From: Arthrobacter sp. EPSL27
GTDB lineage: Bacteria; Actinomycetota; Actinomycetes; Actinomycetales; Micrococcaceae
Direction: 5' to 3'
DNA: 64,000 bases
Assembly (NCBI RefSeq): GCF_001512305.1
Contig: NZ_LNUT01000004.1
Coordinates: forward strand, 630,664-694,663
Shown here: one piece after another, positions 27,656 to 35,872 of the stretch
Numbering within the stretch: the stretch's first letter is position 1
Layout: the number at the start of each line of letters is the position of its first letter
Position numbers and translations under genes: made by a program
The notes under the pieces: model-generated
Databases searched by the model: none
Told to the model about the DNA's origin: nothing
What the model saw: the letters and a program-made list of their open reading frames with translations, nothing else

Positions 27656-30340
27656 CTATACCTCGTTCTCGTCAAGCAGTTCCGGGGTGGCCGCGCGGAC
27701 CGGGATGGAGGACCCGATCAGGACGGGCTGCTGCCCGGCGAGCGCCTTCTCTTCGGCCGTGGCCGGGCGCATCTGGCCGCGCTCGTCCGGGACGAAGGTG
27801 ATGGAATCGTCCTTCTGGTCCGGGGCGTTGACGAAGGAGCGGAAGCGGCGCAGCCGTTCGGGATCCCTCAGGGTGTCGGCCCATTCGTCGATGTACGTGT
27901 CCACGTGCTTGGCCATGGCCGCCTCGAGGTCCGCGGCGATGCCCAGGGTGTCGTGCACCACCACGTCCTCGACGTGCTTGATGCCGCCGTCGAGCTCCTC
28001 CTGCCAGCGCGCGGTGCGCTGCAGCCGGTCGGCGGTGCGGATGTAGTACATGAAGTAGCGGTCGATGTACTTGATGAGCGTTTCGTCGTCCAGGTCCTTG
28101 GCCAGCAGCTGGGCGTGCGCCGGGGTGGCGCCGCCGTTGCCGCCGACGTAGAGGTTCCAGCCGTCCGCGGTGGCGATCACCCCGACGTCCTTGCCGCGGG
28201 CCTCGGCACATTCGCGGGCGCAGCCGGAGACACCCATCTTGAGCTTGTGCGGGCTGCGGAGGCCGCGGTAGCGCAGCTCCAGGGCGATGGCCATGGCCAC
28301 GGAGTCCTGCACCCCGAAGCGGCACCAGGTGGAGCCGACGCAGGACTTCACGGTGCGCAGGCTCTTGCCGTAGGCCTGGCCGGATTCGAACCCGGCGTCC
28401 ACCAGCTCCTTCCAGATCTCCGGGAGCTCCTCGAGCCGGGCGCCGAACATGTCGATCCGCTGCCCGCCGGTGATCTTTGTGTAGAGGTTGTACTTCTCGG
28501 CCACGGCGGCGATCACACCGAGCTTTTTCGGCGTGATTTCGCCGCCGGCGATCCGGGGCACCACCGAGTAGGTGCCGTCCTTCTGCATGTTGGCCAGGGC
28601 GCGGTCGTTGGTGTCCTGCAGGGTGCCGCGGCCGGCGTCCAGGACGTAGGCGCTGTTCTGGCTGGCCAGGATGTTGGCGATGGTCGGCTTGCAGATGTCG
28701 CAGCCGTCCCCGGTGCCGTACGTGGCCATGATCTCCTCGAAGGAGGTCAGTTCCAGCACGCGGATGGTCTCGAAGAGTTCCTGCCGGGACAGCGCGATGT
28801 GCTCGCAGAGGGCCTTGGAAACTTCGACGCCGGATTTGGTCAGTTCACCTTCCAGCAGCTTCTTGAGCATCGGGACGCAGGAGCCGCAGCTGGTTCCGGC
28901 GCGGGTGCAGCCCTTGAGCCCGCCCAGTTCCCGGACGGGCGTGTTGCCCTCGCAGGCGCCGCAGCCGTTGACGGTGTCGCGGATGGTTCCGGCCGTCACG
29001 TTGTTGCAGGAGCAGAGGATGGCATCATCCGGCAGTTCGGTTTCGGGGGCGTCCCCGCCGCCGGCCGCCGTGAGGTACGCGCCCGGCTCGGCGGGGAGCT
29101 CGCGGCCCAGCATGGGGCGCAGCGACGTGTAGGGGGCGGCGTCGCCGACGAAGATGCCGCCCAGCAGGGTCTTGGCGTCGTCCGTGGTGACGATCTTCTG
29201 GTACACGCCGCGGGCCGGATCGGCGTACACAATCTCCAGGGCGTGGTCCGTGCGGGCGAACGCGTCGCCGAAGCTGGCGACGTCGACGCCGGAGAGCTTG
29301 AGCTTGGTGGCGGTATCGAAGCCCGGGAAGGTCGCGTCGCCGCCGTGCAGCCGGTCCGCGACGATTTCGGCCATGGTGTTCGCCGGGGCCACGAGTCCCA
29401 GGCACATGCCGCCGAAGTTGGCCACCTCACCGATGGCCCAGATGCCGGGAACCTCCGTGGAGCAGTCGTCCGAGATAACGACGCCGCCGCGCGCACCGAG
29501 CTGGAACTGCTGCGGTTCACCTTCGGCGGCGCGGAACAGCTCGTCGCGGGGCTTAACGCCGATCGCCACGATCACCAGGTCGGCGTCGATGATCCGGCCG
29601 TCGGCCATCAGCACTCCGGTGACCTGGCCGGCGTCGTCGGCCAGGACCTCGGAAGGGAACACCCCGCCGTGGACTGTGAAGCCCTTGGCCTCGATGAGCC
29701 GGCCGAGGGCCTGCCCGGCTCCCTCGTCCAGCTGGGTGTTCATCAGCCAGGGGGAGCCGTTGATGACCACCGGGGTGGCCCCGAGCTGCTCGGTGCCGGC
29801 CGCGGACTCCAGGCCCAGCAGCCCGCCGCCGATGGTGACCGCGGTGACCTTGCGGCCCAGCTTCTCCGTGAGGTCGGCGATGGCCTTGTTGATGGCCCAG
29901 ACGTCCTCCAAGGTGCGGTAGACGTGGGTGAGCTCGGCACCCGGGATGGGCAGGCGGGCGGCGTCGGAACCGGTGGCGACCACCAGGTCGTCGTAGGGGT
30001 AGACGGTCCCGGCGGCGGTGGTGACGGACTTGGCCGCCGTGTCGATGCCGGTGACGCGCTCGCCGGTCCGCAGAGTGAGCGCCTCGTGGTCCCACAGGGA
30101 CGCCTCGCCCAGGGTGAGGTCGACGCCGGCGTCGGTGAGGGCTTTGCTCAGGGCGACGCGGTCGTAGGGGAGGTGGGCTTCCTCGGTGAGGACGGTGACC
30201 TGCCAGCCGTCCAGGCCCCGGGCATGCATGGCATCGGCGAAGCGGTGGGCGGCGGGGCCGCCTCCGGCAACCACCACGCGGCGCGGCGGCAGGGTGCGCT
30301 CTGCGCCCTGGTTCTGGGGGCTTGAAGTCTGTCCGGTCAC
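27656..30340 (-). CDS. nirB: Assimilatory nitrite reductase large subunit NirB
   Basis: NAD(P)H-dependent sirohaem nitrite reductase, 894 aa, reducing nitrite to ammonium in the cytoplasm. GTG 30340 is chosen because GAAAGG lies 8 bases upstream; an upstream in-frame start would add 16 unconserved residues. Order: FAD/NAD(P) oxidoreductase domain, BFD-like [2Fe-2S] domain beginning CSCNN (C443, C445) and ending TSCGSCVPML, ferredoxin-like half domain, then sirohaem/[4Fe-4S] domain with CVGSTWC (C667, C673) and GCARECAEA. It heads an operon with cobA and nnaR. The nirD gene is not downstream but divergent, 268 bp away. Confidence 0.96.
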   Translation of the reverse strand: MTGQTSSPQNQGAERTLPPRRVVVAGGGPAAHRFADAMHARGLDGWQVTVLTEEAHLPYDRVALSKALTDAGVDLTLGEASLWDHEALTLRTGERVTGIDTAAKSVTTAAGTVYPYDDLVVATGSDAARLPIPGAELTHVYRTLEDVWAINKAIADLTEKLGRKVTAVTIGGGLLGLESAAGTEQLGATPVVINGSPWLMNTQLDEGAGQALGRLIEAKGFTVHGGVFPSEVLADDAGQVTGVLMADGRIIDADLVIVAIGVKPRDELFRAAEGEPQQFQLGARGGVVISDDCSTEVPGIWAIGEVANFGGMCLGLVAPANTMAEIVADRLHGGDATFPGFDTATKLKLSGVDVASFGDAFARTDHALEIVYADPARGVYQKIVTTDDAKTLLGGIFVGDAAPYTSLRPMLGRELPAEPGAYLTAAGGGDAPETELPDDAILCSCNNVTAGTIRDTVNGCGACEGNTPVRELGGLKGCTRAGTSCGSCVPMLKKLLEGELTKSGVEVSKALCEHIALSRQELFETIRVLELTSFEEIMATYGTGDGCDICKPTIANILASQNSAYVLDAGRGTLQDTNDRALANMQKDGTYSVVPRIAGGEITPKKLGVIAAVAEKYNLYTKITGGQRIDMFGARLEELPEIWKELVDAGFESGQAYGKSLRTVKSCVGSTWCRFGVQDSVAMAIALELRYRGLRSPHKLKMGVSGCARECAEARGKDVGVIATADGWNLYVGGNGGATPAHAQLLAKDLDDETLIKYIDRYFMYYIRTADRLQRTARWQEELDGGIKHVEDVVVHDTLGIAADLEAAMAKHVDTYIDEWADTLRDPERLRRFRSFVNAPDQKDDSITFVPDERGQMRPATAEEKALAGQQPVLIGSSIPVRAATPELLDENEV

Positions 30341-30403
30341 TGTGGGCCTTTCGCAGGGGCCGCAGTCGGTGCTCCGCGGCCTTCTCAATCGAAGTGTCCG
30401 TCC

Positions 30404-30457
30404 AGACTAGGCAGGCGCAGTTTCGCTTCAGTTTCCCGAATGTTTCGTGGTCTTAAC
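30404..30457 (-). promoter_or_regulatory. nirB promoter with GlnR-type box
   Basis: On the minus strand the -10 is TAGTCT (plus-strand 30404-30409). After exactly 10 bp come four 5-bp half-sites at 11-bp spacing; on the plus strand: GTTTC (30420), GTTTC (30431), GTTTC (30442), TTAAC (30453). Read toward nirB they are GTTAA-N6-GAAAC-N6-GAAAC-N6-GAAAC. GlnR boxes are known as GTNAC/GAAAC half-sites with 6-bp spacers. Position next to the -10 fits an activator. Confidence 0.8.
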
Positions 30458-30497
30458 TTCTGCATCACGAACGCATTTCCGGCCGCGTGAGGTCTCT

Positions 30498-30551
30498 TTT
30501 ACCCGCCGGACACATTCACCGCACCCGGTGGAAACACCCCGCCCCTAGCGT
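30498..30551 (+). promoter_or_regulatory. nirD promoter with GlnR-type box
   Basis: On the plus strand, half-sites TTTAC (30498), GACAC (30509), CGCAC (30520) and GAAAC (30531) have 11-bp spacing and all end in AC. The last ends 10 bp before TAGCGT (30546-30551), a plausible -10 about 58 bp before the nirD ATG. The architecture mirrors the nirB box on the opposite strand. Confidence 0.7.
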
Positions 30552-30608
30552 GGAGGTGTGGCCGCAGGAGCGGCTGAGCCCGTCAGGACTGGACAGAAAG
30601 GGGCCGGC

Positions 30609-30986
30609 ATGACTGCCGTACTTGAAACCGCAGCGCGGAGCTTCGTTGAACACCCGGGCGCCGGCACCGGCTGGCACCGTGTGTGCGCCGTGGAGGACCT
30701 GGAGCCGGCCTGGGGTGAGGCCGCGCTGATCGCTGGGCGCCAGGTGGCGTTGTTCCGCACCGTCTCCGGTGAGGTGTACGCCGTCGCCCAGGAGGACCCT
30801 GCCACGGGGGCCTTCGTGATGGCCCGCGGCATCACGGGATCGCGCGGACCGCGGCCCACGGTGGCGTCACCGCTGCACAAGGAGGTCTACGACCTGGCCA
30901 CGGGCGAGTGCCTGGGCACGCCGGGGCTCCGGCTCCAGACCTTCGGTACCCGGATTGTGGGCGGGTACATTGAGGTCGAACTCTAG
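30609..30986 (+). CDS. nirD: Nitrite reductase small subunit NirD
   Basis: A 125-aa Rieske-fold partner of NirB. ATG 30609 follows AAAGGGG; an upstream in-frame start is possible but has no RBS. As usual for NirD, the Rieske cluster ligands (CxH and CxxH pairs) are missing, leaving motifs such as ALFRT, EVYAVAQEDPATG and SPLHKEVYDLATGECLG. It should bind NirB and support nitrite reduction. The unusual point is its orientation: head-to-head with nirB, with a separate promoter and its own GlnR-like box. Confidence 0.93.
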   Translation: MTAVLETAARSFVEHPGAGTGWHRVCAVEDLEPAWGEAALIAGRQVALFRTVSGEVYAVAQEDPATGAFVMARGITGSRGPRPTVASPLHKEVYDLATGECLGTPGLRLQTFGTRIVGGYIEVEL

Positions 30987-31004
30987 GAACCGGTACAGAC
31001 CCCG

Positions 31005-31061
31005 CGAGTTGGCATTTCACGGCAGTGTTTTCCGCAAACACTGCCGCGAACTGCCAACTCG
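31005..31061. repeat. Palindromic intergenic element, copy 1
   Basis: Nested inverted repeat: outer arms CGAGTTGGCA (31005-31014) and TGCCAACTCG (31052-31061), inner arms GGCAGTGTTT (31021-31030) and AAACACTGCC (31036-31045), separated by a 6-nt internal loop. It lies between convergent nirD and the phosphosugar mutase gene, so it may also terminate transcription. A related copy lies at 61629-61685; both share ACACTGCCGCGAACTGC. Confidence 0.8.
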
Positions 31062-31075
31062 GCGCCTTGGCCGCG

Positions 31076-32827
31076 TTACAGGCCCAGCGCCTCGCGGACG
31101 TCCGCCAGGACGCTGTCCAGTGCGGCGCGGGCCTCGGCCCGGGCCTCCGGCAGTTCGGCGGCGGATCCGACGCAGCGGATGACCTCCAGGTAGCACTTGA
31201 GCTTGGGCTCCGTCCCGCTGGGACGGATGATGATGCGGCTGCCGTCCTTCGTGAGGTACAGCAGCCCGTCGGTGGGCGGCAGCTGGGCGCTGCCTTCGGC
31301 GAGGTCCGTGACGGTCTCGACGGCGGACCCGCCAAAGGACTCCGGCGGGCTGACCCGCAGCCGGTTCATCATGGCGTCCAGCAGGCCCAGGTCCGCGACC
31401 CGGATGCTCAGCTGGTCGCTCGCATGCAGGCCGTGCACCAGGTACAGCTCATCCAGCGTGTCGAAAATCGTTTTGCCCTCGGCTTTCGCAGCCGCCGCGC
31501 ATTCCGCGATCAGCACCGCCGCGGAGATCCCGTCCTTGTCCCGGACCAGGGAGGGCGCCACGCAGTAGCCCAGCGCCTCCTCGTAGCCGTAGAGCAGCCC
31601 GGGCACGCGCGCAATCCACTTGAAGCCGGTGAGGGTTTCCTCATGCGCGTAGCCTGCCGCCGCGGCGATCCGCGCGAGCAGCCGCGAGGACACGATCGAG
31701 TTCGCGAACACCCCTGGCGTGGCTTCGGAGCTGTTGCCGCCGGCCGCCGCCAGCCGGGACACGACGTGGGCGCCCAGCAGGGCGCCCACCTCGTCGCCGC
31801 GCAGCATGCGCCAGGCGCCGGTGTCCGGATCCTTCGCGGCAACCGCGGCGCGGTCAGCGTCGGGATCGTTGGCGATCACAATGTCGGCGTCTTCGCGGAG
31901 GGCGGTTTCGAGGGCCAGGTCCAAGGCGCCGGGCTCTTCCGGATTCGGGAAGTTCACCGTGGGGAAGTCGGGGTCCGGGGCGGCCTGCTCGCTCACCAGG
32001 GTGACGTCCGCGAAGCCGGCCGCGTGCAGCACTGCCACCGCGGTCTCGCCGCCCACGCCGTGCATGGGGGTCAGGACGATCTTGAGGTCGCGGGCAGGGA
32101 ACTGCTCCCGCTCCGCCAGGGCGGCGACGGCGGCCTCGTAGTCAGCCGCGATGGACGGATCCAGGATGGTCCACCCGTCCGCGGCCAGCGGAATGGAATC
32201 CAGCGTGCCCACCCGGTCGATCTCGGCGGCGATCAGCGCGTCGTACGGCGCGACGATCTGCGCCCCGCGTCCGCTTTCCTCCACGGCGTGCCGGCCCAGG
32301 TAGACCTTGTAACCGTTGTCCTGCGGCGGGTTGTGGCTGGCGGTGACCATCACGCCGCCATCGCAGTCCAGCGCCCGCACGGCGTAGGCGAGCAGCGGCG
32401 TGGGCAGGGCCGAAGGCATCAGGAACGTCTCGACGCCGGCGGCGGTGAGGATCGCGGCGGTCTCTTCGGCGAAGATGTCCGAGTTGTGGCGGGCGTCGTA
32501 GCCGACGACGGCGCGCGGCCGGGTCCCCGGAGCGGCCTGCCCGACGGCGCCGGTCAGGAATGCCGTGAAACCGGCGGCGGCGCGGCGCACCACCACGCGG
32601 TTCATCCGGTTGGGGCCGGCGCCGAGGGCTGCCCGCAGCCCTGCGGTGCCGAACTGCAGGGTGCCGCTGAAGCTGTCGGCGAGTTCCTGCCGGGCGGCGG
32701 CGGTGCCGTCCCCGGCGAGCGTGACCAGCTCGGTCAGAGCGGCGGCGGTGGTGGGATCCGGGTCCTGCGCGGCCCAGCTCCGGGCGTCGTCCAGCAGGCG
32801 GGCAAGTTCGGCATCAGAAGACGTCAT
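31076..32827 (-). CDS. Phospho-sugar mutase (phosphoglucomutase/phosphomannomutase)
   Basis: Alpha-D-phosphohexomutase of 583 aa, probably interconverting glucose or mannose 1- and 6-phosphates. ATG 32827 begins MTSSDAELARLLDDARSW; the longer frame upstream is not family-like. The catalytic serine is in TASHNPPQDNGYK (S164), the metal-binding loop is ANDPDADRAAV, and the sugar-binding and phosphate-binding segments are GDEVGALLG and RPSGTEPKLKCYLEV. No Shine-Dalgarno sequence precedes the start, but TAGTTT seven bases upstream could be a leaderless -10. Divergent from the Rrf2 regulator gene. Confidence 0.92.
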   Translation of the reverse strand: MTSSDAELARLLDDARSWAAQDPDPTTAAALTELVTLAGDGTAAARQELADSFSGTLQFGTAGLRAALGAGPNRMNRVVVRRAAAGFTAFLTGAVGQAAPGTRPRAVVGYDARHNSDIFAEETAAILTAAGVETFLMPSALPTPLLAYAVRALDCDGGVMVTASHNPPQDNGYKVYLGRHAVEESGRGAQIVAPYDALIAAEIDRVGTLDSIPLAADGWTILDPSIAADYEAAVAALAEREQFPARDLKIVLTPMHGVGGETAVAVLHAAGFADVTLVSEQAAPDPDFPTVNFPNPEEPGALDLALETALREDADIVIANDPDADRAAVAAKDPDTGAWRMLRGDEVGALLGAHVVSRLAAAGGNSSEATPGVFANSIVSSRLLARIAAAAGYAHEETLTGFKWIARVPGLLYGYEEALGYCVAPSLVRDKDGISAAVLIAECAAAAKAEGKTIFDTLDELYLVHGLHASDQLSIRVADLGLLDAMMNRLRVSPPESFGGSAVETVTDLAEGSAQLPPTDGLLYLTKDGSRIIIRPSGTEPKLKCYLEVIRCVGSAAELPEARAEARAALDSVLADVREALGL

Positions 32828-32933
32828 AGGAACCAAACTAGCGCCAATCGCGGCGGATGCCTCTTTTGACAAGCCTTTTCGGCCCCAGTGGTGTGCCTCA
32901 CAAATCGGTTCCGGCGGTGTTGGCGCCAGACCC

Positions 32934-32963
32934 TTGACAGCCATTTTTCCGGACACGTAGCGT
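32934..32963 (+). promoter_or_regulatory. Leaderless promoter of the Rrf2 gene
   Basis: TTGACA (32934-32939), 18-bp spacer, TAGCGT (32958-32963). The ATG at 32971 lies 7 bases after the -10, at about the expected transcription start, and no Shine-Dalgarno sequence precedes it. Confidence 0.75.
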
Positions 32964-32970
32964 CTGGAAT

Positions 32971-33453
32971 ATGAGGATGGGGCGTGGGGTGGAGTGGGCC
33001 GTGCACAGCTGCGTCAACATGGCGTGGACGCCGGCCGGAGAAGCGGTCAACAGCGCCCGGCTGGCGGAGTACTACAAGCTTCCCGGCGCCTATCTGAACA
33101 AACAGCTTCAGGCGCTGGTCCGTGCCGGGATTCTCGGCTCGGTCTCGGGCCCGCGCGGGGGTTTCCACCTCGCGCGCCGGCCCGAGAACGTCACCGTCCT
33201 GGACATCGTGCTGGCCCTGGAAGGCCCGGACCCGGTGTTCCGCTGCGACGGCATCCTGGCGAACGTCCCGGAGGCGGACACGGAGCAGAACTTCGTCCGG
33301 AGCTGCCTGATCGCCCAGACCATGCGCCAGGCGGAACTCGCCTGGCGGCAGGCCCTGGCCCGGCAGACCATCGCCGGGATCGCGGATTCGATGGAGCGCC
33401 GGTTCCCGGAGGACCGGGAGAAGGCCGTGCGCTACCTCATCCCGGGAAGCTGA
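32971..33453 (+). CDS. Rrf2 family transcriptional regulator
   Basis: A 160-aa winged-helix regulator. The N-terminal DNA-binding part has SARLAEYYKLPGAYLNKQLQ and the typical wing SGPRGGFHLARRPENVTVLD, followed by a dimerisation helix. Some Rrf2 proteins (IscR, NsrR) hold an Fe-S cluster through three cysteines; here the cysteines (SCVNM, FRCDG, RSCLI) are not in that spacing, so a cluster is uncertain. Probably translated from a leaderless mRNA. Targets are unknown; the only divergent neighbour is the phosphosugar mutase gene. Confidence 0.88.
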   Translation: MRMGRGVEWAVHSCVNMAWTPAGEAVNSARLAEYYKLPGAYLNKQLQALVRAGILGSVSGPRGGFHLARRPENVTVLDIVLALEGPDPVFRCDGILANVPEADTEQNFVRSCLIAQTMRQAELAWRQALARQTIAGIADSMERRFPEDREKAVRYLIPGS

Positions 33454-33493
33454 CGCCTGAGGTTTTCGCTTAGAGCTCCGCTCAGGGCGCCTC

Positions 33494-34312
33494 TCAGAGC
33501 TTGGCGATGATTTCCGCGAGCAGTTTGGAGATGCGCGGTCCCGCGGCCTGGCCGGCTTCGAGGACTTCCTCGTGGCTCAGCGGCACGGGGCTGATGCCGG
33601 CGGCGAGGTTGGTCACCAGCGAGATGCCGAAGACCTCCATGCCCGCGTGGCGGCCCGCGATGGCCTCGAGGGCCGTGGACATGCCCACCAGGTCGGCGCC
33701 GATCCGCTTGGCGTACTGCACCTCGGCAGGGGTTTCGTAGTGCGGGCCGGTGAACTGGGCGTAGACGCCCTCGTCCAGGGAGGGGTCCACCTCGCGGGCC
33801 AGGCCCCGGATCCGTGCGGAGTAGAGGTCGGTGAGGTCCACGAAGGTGGCACCCTCGAGCGGCGAGGTGGCGGTGAGGTTGATGTGGTCGCTGATCAGCA
33901 CGGGGGTGCCGGGCGTCCAGTCCTCGTTGAGGCCGCCGCAGCCGTTGGTCAGGACCAGGGTCTTGCAGCCGGCGGCAGCGGCGGTGCGTACGCCGTGGAC
34001 CACCGCGCGGACCCCCTTGCCCTCGTAGTAGTGGGTGCGGGCGCCCAGGACGAGGGCGCGCTTGCCCTCGGTGGTCAGCACGGAGCGGATGGTGCCGACA
34101 TGCCCCACCACAGAGGGGGAGGAGAAGCCGGGGACCTCGTCAGCGGAGAGGGTGGCAGTGGTCTCGCCGATCAGCTCGGCGGCGTCGCCCCAGCCTGAGC
34201 CGAGCACCAGGGCCACGTCGTGCGCGTCCACACCCGTCTCTTCTGCGATGTAGTCGGCGGCGGCGCGGGCGGCGTCGAAGGGGTCCGTGTTCAGGAATTC
34301 TGTTGTACTCAC
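33494..34312 (-). CDS. punA: Purine-nucleoside phosphorylase
   Basis: Trimeric-type purine-nucleoside phosphorylase, 272 aa, cleaving purine (deoxy)nucleosides with phosphate for salvage. Motifs: LVLGSGWGDAAEL (phosphate loop), LVLGARTHYYEG, VLTNGCGGLNE, FTGPHYETPAEV and VGMSTALEAIAGRHAGM, then SLVTNLAAGIS. Length is normal. It is monocistronic and divergent from the LpdA-type gene. Functionally it complements deoC, although the two genes are 10 kb apart. Confidence 0.95.
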   Translation of the reverse strand: MSTTEFLNTDPFDAARAAADYIAEETGVDAHDVALVLGSGWGDAAELIGETTATLSADEVPGFSSPSVVGHVGTIRSVLTTEGKRALVLGARTHYYEGKGVRAVVHGVRTAAAAGCKTLVLTNGCGGLNEDWTPGTPVLISDHINLTATSPLEGATFVDLTDLYSARIRGLAREVDPSLDEGVYAQFTGPHYETPAEVQYAKRIGADLVGMSTALEAIAGRHAGMEVFGISLVTNLAAGISPVPLSHEEVLEAGQAAGPRISKLLAEIIAKL

Positions 34313-34440
34313 CGGTACAAGTTATCCTGCCGGCGGCGTGCTGCCCAGCATCGCACGGCGTCCGGTTCTGCGTTCTGCCGGGTGTGATGCAGGCCCGGAT
34401 TCTTGGTGGTGCCGGTCCGGATGGTGGACAATGGCTGATT

Positions 34441-35856
34441 GTGACTACGCATCCCGATTTCAGCTCACCCCGCATCGCAATCCTCGGCGGAGGGCCTGGC
34501 GGTTACGAAGCCGCCATGGTCGCCGCCTCACTCGGCGCGAAGGTCACCATCATTGAACGCGCCGGCCTGGGCGGCTCCGCGGTGCTGACCGACGTCGTGC
34601 CGTCCAAGACCCTGATTGCGACGGCGGATCTGATGACCCGCGTCGGCGAGGCCGGGGAACTCGGCGTCAAGTTCGACCTCGACGGCGGCGACTGCACCCC
34701 GACGATGCGCGCGGACCTCAAGCACATCAACGACCGCCTGCTGCGGCTGGCCCGGCAGCAGTCCGCCGACATCCAGAAGGGCCTGGAGAACCAGGACGTC
34801 CGGATCATGCTCGGCTCCGGCAAGCTGCTGGACAACCACACCATCGAGGTCCTCACCGCCGAGGGCACCGAGATCATCGAGGCGGACGCGATCCTCCTCG
34901 CGGTCGGCGCCCACCCGCGCGAACTGCCCACCGCCCGCCCGGACGGCCACCGGATCCTGAACTGGGCGCAGATCTACAACCTGGACGAACTGCCCGAAGA
35001 CCTGATCGTCGTGGGCTCCGGCGTGACCGGCGCCGAGTTCGCCTCCGCCTACAACGGCCTCGGTTCCAAGGTCACCCTGATTTCCAGCCGCGACCGCGTG
35101 CTGCCCGGCTCCGACACCGACGCCGCCGAAGTGCTGGAGGGCGTCTTCGAACGCCGCGGCGTGAAGGTCCTGTCCCGGGCCCGCGCCGAGACCGTGGAGC
35201 GCACCGCGGACGGCGTGACCGTCACCTTGGGCGACGGCTCCAAGGTCGCCGGCAGCCACTGCCTGGTGGCCGTCGGCTCCATCCCCAACACCGCCGGGAT
35301 CGGCCTCGAGGAAGCCGGCGTCGCGCTGACCGAGAGCGGCCACGTCAAGGTCGACGGCGTCTCCCGCACCACCGCGCCGAACATCTACGCCGCCGGGGAC
35401 TGCACCGGGGTGCTGGCGCTCGCGTCCGTCGCGGCGATGCAGGGCCGGACCGCGATTGCGCACTTCCTCGGCGACAGCGTCACCCCGCTCAAGCTGCACC
35501 AGGTCGCGTCCAACATCTTCACCTCGCCGGAAATCGCGAACGTGGGTGTGTCCGAGGCGGAGATCGACTCCGGCAAGTACCAGGCCGACGTCGTGAAGCT
35601 TTCGTTGCGCAGCAATGCCCGCGCCAAGATGCGCAACCACAAGGACGGCTTCATCAAGATTTTCGCCCGGAAGGGCTCCGGCACCGTGATCGGCGGTGTG
35701 GTGGTGGGCCCGAACGCCTCCGAGCTGATCTTTGCGATTTCCCTCGCGGTGGCGCAGAAACTGCACGTCGACGACGTCGCCAGCACCTTCACGGTGTACC
35801 CCTCGCTCAGCGGCTCCATCTCCGAAGCCGCCCGGCGCCTCCACGTCCACATGTAG
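34441..35856 (+). CDS. lpdA: LpdA-type NAD(P)H-quinone dehydrogenase
   Basis: A flavoprotein disulfide reductase homologue of 471 aa. It has the FAD fold (RIAILGGGPGGYEAAMVAAS), the NAD fold (LIVVGSGVTGAEFASAYNGL), NIYAAGDCTGV and a C-terminal dimerisation domain. Both redox cysteines of true lipoamide dehydrogenases are gone: the segment reads GLGGSAVLTDVVPSKTL. This matches mycobacterial LpdA (Rv3303c), a quinone reductase without disulfide chemistry. GTG 34441 is chosen because TTGGTG-18-GACAAT ends 8 bases before it and suggests a leaderless mRNA; the upstream extension is not conserved-looking. Confidence 0.88.
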   Translation: MTTHPDFSSPRIAILGGGPGGYEAAMVAASLGAKVTIIERAGLGGSAVLTDVVPSKTLIATADLMTRVGEAGELGVKFDLDGGDCTPTMRADLKHINDRLLRLARQQSADIQKGLENQDVRIMLGSGKLLDNHTIEVLTAEGTEIIEADAILLAVGAHPRELPTARPDGHRILNWAQIYNLDELPEDLIVVGSGVTGAEFASAYNGLGSKVTLISSRDRVLPGSDTDAAEVLEGVFERRGVKVLSRARAETVERTADGVTVTLGDGSKVAGSHCLVAVGSIPNTAGIGLEEAGVALTESGHVKVDGVSRTTAPNIYAAGDCTGVLALASVAAMQGRTAIAHFLGDSVTPLKLHQVASNIFTSPEIANVGVSEAEIDSGKYQADVVKLSLRSNARAKMRNHKDGFIKIFARKGSGTVIGGVVVGPNASELIFAISLAVAQKLHVDDVASTFTVYPSLSGSISEAARRLHVHM

Positions 35857-35872
35857 TCCGAAGGATGATGCC

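Noticed and set aside
33454..33493. Terminator between the Rrf2 gene and punA
   Set aside because: Only a weak GAGC-based pairing is visible; no convincing stem.
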